Assembly: GCF_000003855.2 (NCBI RefSeq)
Contig: NW_003101676.1
Span: forward strand, 2,428,796-2,492,795
From: Blastomyces gilchristii SLH14081
Lineage: Eukaryota; Ascomycota; Eurotiomycetes; Onygenales; Ajellomycetaceae
Reading direction: 5' to 3'
Length of the DNA: 64,000 bases
Shown here: in pieces, positions 53,835-64,000 of the stretch
How positions within the stretch are numbered: the first letter of the stretch is position 1
Layout: each line of letters starts with the position of its first letter
Translations under genes and position numbers: made by a program
Notes under the pieces: model-generated
Seen by the model: the letters and a program-made list of their open reading frames with translations, nothing else
What the model was told of the DNA's origin: nothing
The model's database searches: none

Positions 53835-56800
53835 ATAGAGTAGTGATCTATGAGAGAAAAAGATCAAGGTATCAATTTAATTTGAGATTTAATATCATAT
53901 CTGACTCTGATATTCTAGTGAGTGATATTATAAATAAAGAGAATGAGTTTAATACTATTCAACTTATAAATATCTATAATGAAAAGTCATTGAAAGAAAA
54001 CAACAATACCTGGACAATTGATAGAGGATTTTTGAATATAACTCTCTTAAAAAACTCTATAATTGCAGGAGACTTCAATGCACATCATCTCTGATGAAAC
54101 TCAGAGTGCACAAGAGCAGTAAGAGCAGATAAACTGATTGAATGAACTTTTAAGCATTCAATAGATTTAGTTAACAAGTCTGATCAATAAACATTCTTTA
54201 GAAAAGGCATGAAACAGAAATCTATTATAGATCTAACTTTCATGTCACAAAATCTAATTGAAAAAAGACTTATAAACTGGTTTATTGATTCAAATAAAAC
54301 CTCAGGATCAGGTCATGAGATCATTCAATTTGATATTGAACTGAGTGAAAAATAAAGAAGTGAAAATCCTCTTCTCTCTAATCAGTATAACTTTGAAAAA
54401 GCTGATTGAAAAGCAGTTGAAGAGAGAGTAAAACAGCTGAAATCTGAAAGACAGAGTGAGCTTTATTGAAATCAAAGTCAAGATATCTCAAATGAAATAC
54501 TTGAGAATAGAGTAAAGCTGATTACATCTATTCTTCTAACAAGTATTGAAGAAAATATTCCAAAGAAAAAGTCTTCTGAGTATTTCAAACCTTGGTGAAA
54601 TGAGAATATCACTTCTAAAAGAAAGCAATTAGCCACTGCTAAGAGAGAGTGAAAGAATAACTTAATATCTGATGAAGAGTTCAAAGCTATTCAAAATGAA
54701 TATTTTTCAGATATTAAAAAAGTCAAAACAGATTGCTGGAACAAATTTCTTGAAGAAGCATAAGAAAAAGAAGTCTTTAAAGCCTTCAACTATACTAAAA
54801 CAAGAAGTGTAGCAAAGCTTCCAACCTTAGAATATGAATTTCAGAATGAATTGTATACAGCAAACTCTTTTAAGGAAAAATGTCATGATTTTATGAGAAT
54901 TCTCTTTCAAAACTCATCACATTTAGAAGAGAAGAATATGTCATTTCATGAATATATTGATGAAAATAACTGGGAATGATCTGAGCTTACATGTGATGAA
55001 CTAGAGTCAGCAATATTCTCAAGTTCAATTAAAACTGCTGCAGAGCCTGATTCAATTAATCATTTAATTATTCAAAACACATATTCCTACTTGAAGAATG
55101 AATATTTTGAGCTCTTTTTCAATCTCTTAAGAAATGATTATCATTCTGAATGCTGGAGAGAAGCTACTGGAGTAATCCTTGCAAAACCTAATAGAAAAGC
55201 TTCAGTTTCTAAGTCATATAGAGTAATATCTCTGTTGAACTGTTTGGGAAAAGTTCTAGAAAAGATAATAGCTACTAGATTATCTTTTATAAGCTCTATT
55301 AGTGATTCTCTTCTATTTAATAAATAAATGAGAGGTAGAAAACAATGTTCTGCAATTGACACTGTTCTCTCAGTTATTCATGATGTTCAAGTAGCAAAGC
55401 ATGAAGACCTGGTCTCAACTGCAGTTTTTATTGATATAAAAGATGCATTTGATCATGTTTCAAAGTCTAAGATGATTCAAACTTTGAAGATGTTAAAACT
55501 GTCACTTTCTCTAATAAAATGAGTTGATTGTTTCATGTCTAAAAGAATTATACAACTATTCTTTGATGGAAGAAAACAAGATAAAACTGAGATAAAAATA
55601 GAAGTATCACAAGGATCTTCAATCTCACCTGTTTTATTTGTAATATACACTGCATATTTATTCAAGAATAGAGAGATGAAAATAGTGAGATCTTCAAGTT
55701 ATGTAGATGATATTAGTCTACTCTACAGTTCAAAGACAATCAAAGAGAATTTAGAAGTGATTGAGAAAGTAGTAAAGGAAATCTTTGTTAGAGCAGATAT
55801 CAATCTAATTCAATTTAATATGAATAAAACTGAGTTAATTCACTTTTTTCTCAGATTTAATGAGAAAGAACTAAGTCTAACTCTTCTGAATAAAGAAATT
55901 AAACCCAGTTTAAATGTCAAATGACTAGAAGTATGATTAAACTCCAAGTTGAATTTTAAATATCATATTCAACAAAGAATTATCAAGGCAGAGAGACTAC
56001 TGAATAGTATAATCAGACTATCAAATACTGAGAGAGATCTATCCTTTCAGGCTATGAGACAGTTATACATAGCCTGTATTATCTCAGTAGTTGATTATGG
56101 AGTTCAAGTTTGATGAAACAATCAAGGTAACTTCACTGAACTGTTTCAAAGTCTATAAAACAGAGCTTTAAGAAGAATTCTGAGAGCATTCAAATCATCT
56201 TCTATTAAAGCAATGAAAATTGAAGCCTCAATTTCATCTTCTGCTATTCAATTTGAAAAGGCCTGTATAAACTATGCTCTGAGAGTTATAAAGATGAGCT
56301 CAAATCATATAATCAGAGAAAGAGTCTCTTCTTCATTTTCATCAGTTAACTCAGGAAATGAACTGAATTGAAATAGATTTCTTGATTGAAATGAGAATAA
56401 TGCTTTAAAGAAAATGCCCTCTCAACTGTATAGACTATGTTTACTTATTAAGAATCAATTTTCTTCATTAAACATTGAGAAAATTGATTATGAGAAGATA
56501 TCTCTCTGAAGAGAAAAGCTGGAATCTCTCATAGACTTACAAATAAGTGAACTATCTAAAGAGAGAGAATATGAACAGCATTTGAAGAAGATCTCTACAA
56601 TCAATATAAAAGACTCTATTCTGATTTACTCAGATGGCTCAAAAAATGAGAATTTGAATAGATTAGATGCAGGCATTGCTTATACTGAAGATAATATCAA
56701 TTTTATCTCAGATTTCTGAAATTTAGACTGTGAATCTGAAGTCTTTGATACTGAACTATTTACAATAGTGAAAGCTTTCAAACTCATTGAAATAAAATCT

Positions 56801-57925
56801 CATAAAAGAGGAAATAGTTTGAAAGAGACATGAATATTCTCTGATAGTCAAGCTGCTTTAAAAAGACTTAGAAATAGTCAGATTTATAATGATCAAATAA
56901 ATCTTGACCTGATTTTAAACTCTGTTTTGAAAATTCAAAAGAGAAGAACATCTAAACTGATAATTCATCTGCATTGGATTCCTGCTCATATGAATATTTA
57001 TGGCAATGAATTGGCTGATTCAGCTGCAAAAAAGGGTTCAGAATTAAGCAGATCTATTCAAAAAACAGTGTCCTGATCTTTCATAAAGAGAAAGATAAAA
57101 GAATCTTGTTTAAACAAGTGAAATGAAAGCTGGCAGAAACAAAAGAAGAGCATACATTATTCAAGATTTGAGACAAAATCAAAGTGGAAATCTTGTTCAA
57201 TTAAATGTAAAAAGAAAATATTCTCATTCATAATTCAGCTAAAACTAGAACATGGTTATTTCAAATCCTATATACAAAGATTTGATGATAGATTTGATTC
57301 AACAGAGTGCTCATTCTGCAATACAAATGAGAATCCTGAGTATATTGTAATACATTGTGCATTATACAATAGTCTCAGAGTCAGATTAAAGAAGAAGTAT
57401 AATTTAAATCAATTAAATATGAGGTTCTTATTCTCAACTGAGACAGGACTTAAATACTTAATAGACTTTCTATCAGAAACTCAAGCAGCTACAAGAAAAT
57501 GACTCAACTCAGAAGTATCTGAATATGAAGAGATGGAAATTGATTAGATATAGTCTGTTAAAACAGCTATACACTATCTTTTAATAATTTTATTTTGTCA
57601 TAGTCTCTCTTTACTGTACTTGTTTCTTTCTGTTCTTTTCTATCTATCTATTTAATGTGTCTATCTTTAAGACTATGTTCTCTTTTCCTTTGTCATGATA
57701 TTTTCAAATGGTTTCAAAGTATTAATAGGTGTTGAAATACTGCAATTTGTAAACAGTTTTTGTATTCTGGGCTGGAATTTTCTGATTTTACATATCTGAA
57801 ATTGATAAGTGTATAATAGTTGACTCTATAGATATAGGAAAAACTCTGAGAACTAAAGGTTCTCAGGTAGATGTCATAGTCTCTGACTGCATACATCTAT
57901 AATTGAAGAATAATAATAATAATAA
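53835..57925 (+). mobile_element. LINE-B: 5'-truncated LINE with 11-bp target duplication
   Basis: Plus-strand copy of the LINE-A family that starts inside the endonuclease domain and ends in a TAA-type tail at about 57,908-57,925. GTAATGAAATA occurs directly before (53,824-53,834) and after (57,926-57,936), an exact 11-bp target duplication. 5' truncation plus a variable-length duplication is the mark of target-primed reverse transcription. Confidence 0.9.
53843..57547 (+). pseudogene. LINE-B ORF2 remnant (partial endonuclease, RT, RNase H)
   Basis: Homologous to LINE-A ORF2 from YERKRSRYQFNLRF onward. GDFNAHH is at about 54,070-54,090, the RT box YVDDI at about 55,700 and RNase H motifs YSDGS (about 56,628) and DSQAALKRL (about 56,843). 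Stop at 57,545-57,547 (TAG). It has far more stops than LINE-A, mostly TGA in place of TGG (for example KAD-KAVEE, KPW-NEN), and small deletions in the Glu/Ser-rich linker around 54,920. Most similar to LINE-C, with which it shares the linker deletion and SSHLEEKNMSFHEYIDEN-type sequence. Confidence 0.85.
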
Positions 57926-57936
57926 GTAATGAAATA

Positions 57937-58160
57937 GTCTATATAATTGATCAGATGCAGTCTGTCATATTAGTTTCTTTCTTTCAGAAGCAGTTTTCAT
58001 CAGTGAAGAATCACTATTTCAGATAATATAAAACTTAAAGTTCAGATTAGTTAATTATAGCTGATTCATTTTATAAAATATTACTGACTGCAGCTGCAGA
58101 GTCTCTTATCAAGAATATTCTCAAGCTCTCACTTACACTCATTATCTTCTTCCATGATGT
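57937..58160. other. Spacer between LINE-B and Gypsy remnant
   Basis: AT-rich, presumably target DNA of LINE-B and possibly the end of the Gypsy element. Nothing recognised. Confidence 0.4.
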
Positions 58161-60105
58161 CTGACAGTTGTCAGTCAGAAGTCAGTTGAGAAGAAAATGA
58201 GTTAGTGATGACATAACAGAGTAAGCTTGTATAAAAGATATCATGAATTTCTGATGATATATTAAGATGATAGTTGTAACTATCTAGAACTTCTATCACT
58301 TTATACTTGATATAGTAGTAATTCAGTGTATAAGATGAATATGTAATCTGTATATTCTTAAGATTCAATTATATTAAGTCTTCTATCTTATACTGTTCAG
58401 TGAGGTCTCAGTGAATATTGATTTGATTCTCTTAATCTTGTTTCACAGTTATTATAAAGATCTCTGCTCAGTTACAGACATCTCAGAGCTTTATTACTAT
58501 ATTATCAGTAATCTGAATCAGACTGTAAAGATTCAGTGTGAACTATGTAATCTCTAGAAGATTTAACATCTTCATGTGATAATCATGAGTAAGAAAGAAC
58601 AGACTTAGATCTGTTGAAACAGCATCTCATTCATTAATAGTGATCTCTGTGTGTAGAAGCAGATTATGTTAATTATCTTACAAGTGATTACAGAACTTAG
58701 AGAGATAGTTTTTTACAGTCTCAATTATTCATTCTGATGCATTATCAGTCTCAGAGTGATAGACAGTTGACAGATAGTATATAATCTTGAGAATCTGACA
58801 GATTCTTGTTCAGAGAGCACTCATAAATTAACAGTCTTAATCTGATACTATAGATCTCAATAACTCATGCATCTGATAGAATGAACTCTGTAAGAAGACT
58901 TTAATAACTTATTCAGTATTCATCTTATTACAAGATTTCAATATTATATCTTTACTTAATCAGTTAACAATGATCAGAATGTTTCTATAACTCTTACTCT
59001 TAAATAGATTAATAGTGAAGTTAATCACTACATCTCATCAGATTCTATCAGAGACATTGAGTGATTTCAGTAGATTTTTTTTATAGTTCTTTCATGAGAT
59101 AATGAAAGAACAGCAGTGATAGTTTCAGATGAAGTGTCTGATACTGTTTAATATCTCAGGTTAATAGAACTCTCAAGAGATCATTCTATACAGTTATTCA
59201 CAGTCTGAATGATCAGTTATATACAAATCATACATCTCTTGCATTATTCAGATGTGTAAGAGTTTGAAGTGAGAGACTCAGCATCATTTGTGAAATCATA
59301 GAGTGTTATTATCATCAATTGAATATTCTGAGATATCAGTTCTTATATGTAGTTCTGAAAGAAATCAGAGTGTTTCTTGTCATACTGCTTCAGTGAGTGT
59401 TTGAAGAAGTTCATCAGTTTGAGCTACTGTATATCATAACTCATCTAATATAGATTCAGAAGAAGTTGAGATATCAGTGACAGTTCTAATTAAAGAAGTA
59501 TATATAGTGTCATGAGCTGTTCTATCTTGATTAACTAGTATCTTCAGGTTCAAGAGCTGATGCTCTCAGTTTATTCAGTAAGTATCTATTACATCAGATG
59601 ATATATCTTACTCTTATTATAAGAGAACATCTGTCATTGAGTTCTGACTATCAGAATGATAGTGTATCATAAAATGAAAGTAGCTTAAGAACTCAGATTA
59701 TTATATCTATCATTCAGTGAGTTTATAGATTGTTATGAAGTATTTAAGGTTTTTATAATCTGTGACTATCTCAAATTCAGAGACACTTCAGAGTTCAGAG
59801 TCTTATTCTTCTAAACAGTATATAATTGTGAGAAGTTTCTTATCATAGATCTCATAATTACATTCAGCAGAACTCAGTTTCTTAAATATAAAGATATTTA
59901 ATTGTAGAACACTTTCATTATTATATTATAATATCACTTCTTCTGTCATATAGTCAGAGAAATCAGCTTCAATAACTATTTTATAATCAGAATTGAATAT
60001 TATCAGCAGAGAGATATTAATCAATATTTTCTTTATCTGTGTAAATACAGCTTCAGTGTTCACTGATCATTGAAATACTGAATCTTTCTTAGTGAGTTCT
60101 GTAAG
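58160..60105 (-). pseudogene. Gypsy-3 pol remnant (RT end, RNase H, integrase)
   Basis: On the minus strand, the end of RT/start of RNase H (LTELTKKDSVFQ, about 60,105-60,070; IVIEADFSDYMTEE, about 59,980-59,940), RNase H ([20 protein letters not shown], about 59,890-59,830; FEIVTDYKNLKYF, about 59,775-59,735) and the integrase C-terminus (VIEVLDSYNYHLNISSEIHD, about 58,292-58,233) can be read through many stops. The match to Ty3/Gypsy is clear. It is cut at 60,105 by the MITE-like sequence, and no LTR is identified. Confidence 0.75.
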
Positions 60106-60230
60106 TAGACTGACCGGTGGAATCATGAATTTCACATTTGATTCCATTTGATCTGGTCTCATACATTTCTTGATGTGAGTCCCACCAGGACCAAGTCTCA
60201 AAAAAATCTGAAAATGAATCATTTCTGAGA
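60106..60230. mobile_element. Mutated relative of the hAT-type MITE, one end only
   Basis: Begins TAGACTGACCGG and follows the right end of the 22,033-22,538 MITE (read on the opposite strand) for about 90 bp with C-to-T/G-to-A changes, for example GGGACCATG to GGAATCATG. The other end and the 8-bp duplication were not found, so the true end is unknown. It interrupts the Gypsy-3 RT. Confidence 0.6.
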
Positions 60231-61037
60231 GAAATGGTGTGAAAAATGATCAGATTTAATTCAAGAACAGTGAAATGAAAGTAATTTCTCAGAATAAACT
60301 GTGAAAGATAATTATTCTTTCAAAATCAGAATGAGACTGAGACTGAAGATCAAAATCAGTCTCATTCAGTTCATTCAGTGATTGCTTATATAATCAGAAT
60401 TTGATAATAATTATTAATAATACTCATGAAATAACTAAATACATTCTTGTATAAGTTTATTTTTCACTTTCTCATGAAAACTACACTTCTCTGATATACT
60501 GTGATCAGAGGTATTAAACTATCTGATAATTTCATGTTTTACAATCATGAGTTTCTTGATTGTTTCTTCTTGTAATTGTTCTCAGTGATAGTGATAAATA
60601 TCTTGACTTGAGTTGAACTTTGACTTCATTCTCACCTCTGCTAATGAAATTGTCAGAATATTATACATCATCAGTGCAACAGTTGAATATATACTATCAA
60701 CAATTTTTCATAACTCTAGAATTGATTTAGCATGTAAATTCATCAGATTATCTTGAAGATAGTGATCAAATTCAGTTTTATAAGCATGTAGTTTTGTCTG
60801 ATTTTTGATTGCAATCAATGTATGCAAGTTCTGTTTCAAAGTTAGTATTATAGTTCTATGTGATATGAAGTGTTATCAAAGATTGTTACTTACTAGGGAA
60901 TTGTATTTCACTGTCTTCACATCTCAAACATCTGCTTGTTCAAATCTCTGATAGTTGACATTGTAGTAGTCTCAGGCTAATTTGATATATGAGTCTTATT
61001 CCTCCTCTGTTCAATCTTGAAAAGTGTAGATATTAAC
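60231..61037. other. AT-rich DNA, nothing recognised
   Basis: No domain, repeat boundary or RNA gene supported up to the LINE-C tail. Confidence 0.4.
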
Positions 61038-64000
61038 TATTATTATTATTATTATTCTTCAATTATAGATGTATGCAGTCAGAGACTATGACATCTACCT
61101 GAGAATCTTTAGTTCTCAGGGTTTTTTCTATATCTATAGGGTCAACTATTATACATTTATCAATTTCAAATATGTAAAATCAGAAAATTCCAGATCAGAG
61201 TATAAAAACTGTTTACAAATTGCAGTATTTCAACACCTTCTGATACTTTGAAACCATTTGAAGATATTATGACAAAGGAAAAGAGAACATAGTCTTAAAG
61301 ATAGACACATTAAATAGATAGATAGAAAAGAACAGAAGGAAACAAGTACAGTAAAGAGAGACTATAACAAAATAAAATTATTAAAAGATGATGTATAGCT
61401 GTTTTAACAGACTATATCTAATCAATTTCCACCTCTTCATATTCAGATACTTCTGATTGCAGTCATTTTCTTGTAGCTGCTTTAGTTTCTGATAGAAAGT
61501 CTATTAAGTATTTAATTCCTGTCTCAGTTGAGAATAAGAACCTCATATTTAATTGATTTAAATCATACTTCTTCTTTAATCTGACTCTGAGACTATTGTA
61601 TAATGCACAATGCATTATAATATGCTCAGAATTTTCATTCACATTGCAGAATGAGCACTCTGTTGAATTAAATCTATCATCAAATCTTTGTATATAGGAT
61701 TTGAAATAATCATATTCTAGTTTCAGCTGAATTATAGATGAGAATATTTTCTTTTTACATTTAATTGAACAAGATTTCCACTTTGATTTTGTCTCAAATC
61801 TTGAATAATGTATGCTCTTCTTTTGTTTCTGCCAGCTTTCATTTCACTTGTTTAAACAAGATTCTTTTATCTTTCTCCTTATGAAAGATCAGGACACTGT
61901 TTTTTGAATAGATCTGCTTAATTCTCAACTCTTTTTTGCAGCTGAATCAGCAAATTCATTGCCATGAATATTCATATAAGCAGGAACTCAATGCAGATGA
62001 ATTATCAGTTTTGATGTTCTTCTCTTTTGAATTTTCAAAACTGAGTTTAAAATCAGTTCAAGATTCATTTGATCATTATAAATCTGACTATTTTTAAGTC
62101 TTTTTAAAGCAGCTTGACTATCAGAGAATATCCATGTCTCTTTCAAACTATTTCCTCTTTTATGAGATTTTATTTCAATGAGTTTGAAAGCTTTCACTAT
62201 TATAAATAGTTCAGCATCAAAGACTTCAGATTCACAGTCTAAATTCCAGAAATCTGAGATAAAATTGATATTATCTTCAGTATAAGCAATGCCTGCGCCT
62301 AATCTATTCAAATTCTCATTTTTTGAGCCATCTGAGTAAATCAGAATAGAGTCTTTTATATTAATTGTAGAGATCTTCTTCAAATGCTGTTCATATTCTC
62401 TCTCTTTAGATAGTTCACTTATTTGTAAGTCTATGAGAGATTCCAGCTTTTCTCTTCAGAGAGATATCTTCTCATGATCAATTTTCTCAACATTTAATGA
62501 AGAAAATTGATTCTTAATAAATGAACATAGTCTATACAGTTAAGAGAGCATTTTCTTTAAAGTATTATTCTCATTTTAATCAAGAAATCTATTTCAATTC
62601 AGTTCATTTTCTGAGTTAACTGATGAAAATAAAGAAGAGACTCTTTCTCTGATTATATAATTTGAGCTCATCTTCATGACTCTCAGAGCATAGTTCATAC
62701 AGGTCTTTTCAAATTGAATAGCAGGAGATGAAATTGAAGCTTCAATTTCCATTGCTTTAATAGAAGATGACTTGAATGCTTTCAGAAGTCTTCTCAAAGC
62801 TCTGTTTTGTAGACTTTGAAAGAGTTCAGTGAAGTTATCTTGATTATTTCATCAAACTTAAACTTCATAATCAGCTACTGAGATAATACAGGCTATGTAT
62901 AACTGTCTCATAGCCTGAAAGAATAGACCTCTCTCAGTATTTGATAGTCTGATTATACTATTCAGTAGTCTCTCTATCTTGATAATTCTTTGTTGAATAT
63001 GATATTTAAAATTCAACTTGGAGTTTAACCATACTCCTAGCCATTTGACATTCAAACTGGGTTTAATCTCTTTATTCAAAAGAGTTAGACTTAGTTCTTT
63101 CTCATTAAACCTGGAAAAAAAGTGAATTAGCTCAGTTTTATTCCTATCAAATTGAATTAGATTGATATCTGCTCTAACAAAGATTTCCTTTGCTGCTTTC
63201 TCAATCACTTCTAAATTCTCTTTGATTGTCTTTGAACTGTAGAGTAGATCAATATCATCTACATAACTTGAAAATCTCACTATTTTCATCTCTCTATTCT
63301 TGAATAGATATGCAGTGTATATTGCAAATAAAACAGGTGAGATTGAAGATCCTTGTGATACTTCTATTTTTATCTCAGTTTTATCTTGTTTTCTTCCATC
63401 AAAGAATAGTTGTATAATTCTTTTAGACATGAAACAATTGACTCATTTTATTAGAGAAAGTGGCAGTTTTAACATCTTCAAAGTTTGAATCATCTTAGAC
63501 TTTGAAACATGATCAAATGCATCTTTTATATCAATAAAAACTGCAGTTGAGACCAGGTCTTCATGCTTTACTACTTGAATATCATGAATAACTGAGAGAA
63601 CAGTATCAATTGCAGAACATTGTTTTCTATCTCTCATTTGTTCATTAAATAGAAGAGAATCACTAATAGAGCTTATAAAAGATAATCTAGTAGCTATTAT
63701 CTTTTCTAGAACTTTTCCCAAACAGTTCAACAGAGATATTACTCTATATGACTTAGAAACTGAAGCTTTTCTATTAGGTTTTGCAAGGATTACTCCAGTA
63801 GCTTCTCTCCAGCATTCAGAATGATAATCATTTCTTAAGAGATTGAAAAAGAGCTCAAAATATTCATTCTTCAAGTAGGAATATGTGTTTTGAATAATTA
63901 AATGATTAATTGAATCAGGCTCTGCAGCAGTTTTAATTGAACTTGAGAATATTGCTGACTCTAGTTCATCACATGTAAGCTCAGATCATTCCCAGTTATT
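61038..64000 (-). mobile_element. LINE-C: LINE copy leaving the window, opposite to LINE-B
   Basis: Minus-strand copy of the same LINE family. Its tail of ATT triplets (on the plus strand) starts at about 61,038, then 3' UTR and ORF2 run to the window end. With LINE-B it forms a tail-to-tail inverted repeat with a spacer of about 3.1 kb. Confidence 0.9.
61420..64000 (-). pseudogene. LINE-C ORF2 remnant (RT and RNase H), cut by window end
   Basis: Reading the minus strand from 64,000: the RT domain includes a long open piece (63,430-62,858) with YVDDI at about 63,250-63,265, and RNase H an open piece (62,383-61,988) with YSDGS and FSDSQAALKRL. Stops between the pieces are mainly TGA at tryptophans. 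The start lies outside the window. Closer to LINE-B than to LINE-A. Confidence 0.85.

Noticed and set aside
1..64000. CRISPR arrays, rRNA or tRNA genes
   Set aside because: None seen: no regular short repeats with spacers, no rRNA-like sequence and no tRNA cloverleaf that I could identify by eye.

Overview
The window looks like nuclear DNA of a filamentous ascomycete (Pezizomycotina). The supports are short spliceosomal introns (GTRNGT...YAG), fungal families (Rsc9-type ARID protein, Zn2Cys6 regulator, CUE/Smr protein, MsrB) and an abrupt split between a gene island with normal GC (about 34.9-53.07 kb) and AT-rich blocks of decayed transposons on both sides. This two-compartment layout resembles genomes with AT-rich isochores, for example Ajellomycetaceae/Onygenales; the lineage is a guess.

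Left block (1-34.9 kb). A full-length Tad1/I-like LINE (LINE-A, minus strand, 1-14,841) was split between ORF1 and ORF2 by a Gypsy chromovirus (Gypsy-1, 4,374-11,618) with 257-bp LTRs and a 5-bp target duplication. LINE-A itself sits inside ORF2 of an older copy (LINE-2, 14,849-19,419). Further right are a decayed transposase-like gene interrupted by a 506-bp hAT-type MITE with an exact 8-bp duplication, a second Gypsy element (Gypsy-2, 23,453-31,667, 174-bp LTRs), and unassigned AT-rich DNA ending in a terminal sequence that recurs inverted at the other edge of the island.

Gene island (34.9-53.07 kb): methionine-R-sulfoxide reductase (minus), a CUE/DUF1771/Smr protein like Cue2 (minus), a small Cys-rich protein (plus), a broken protein-kinase-like gene (plus), an Rsc9-like RSC subunit (minus), a Rec114-like meiotic protein (plus) and an RGT1-like Zn2Cys6 regulator (minus). 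These are housekeeping and regulatory genes with no shared pathway; I see no gene cluster.

Right block (53.07-64 kb): the inverted copy of the element end, a 5'-truncated LINE (LINE-B) with an 11-bp target duplication, a Gypsy pol remnant cut by a MITE relative, and another LINE copy (LINE-C) in the opposite orientation that leaves the window.

All repeats carry a mutation pattern like repeat-induced point mutation: the LTR pairs differ only by transitions, and tryptophan codons are turned mainly into TGA. The pattern favours CpG and CpC as well as CpA. Two points stand out: the GC-rich, CpG-retaining 5' ends of both LINEs have escaped it, and several Trp-to-stop changes are shared by all LINE copies.
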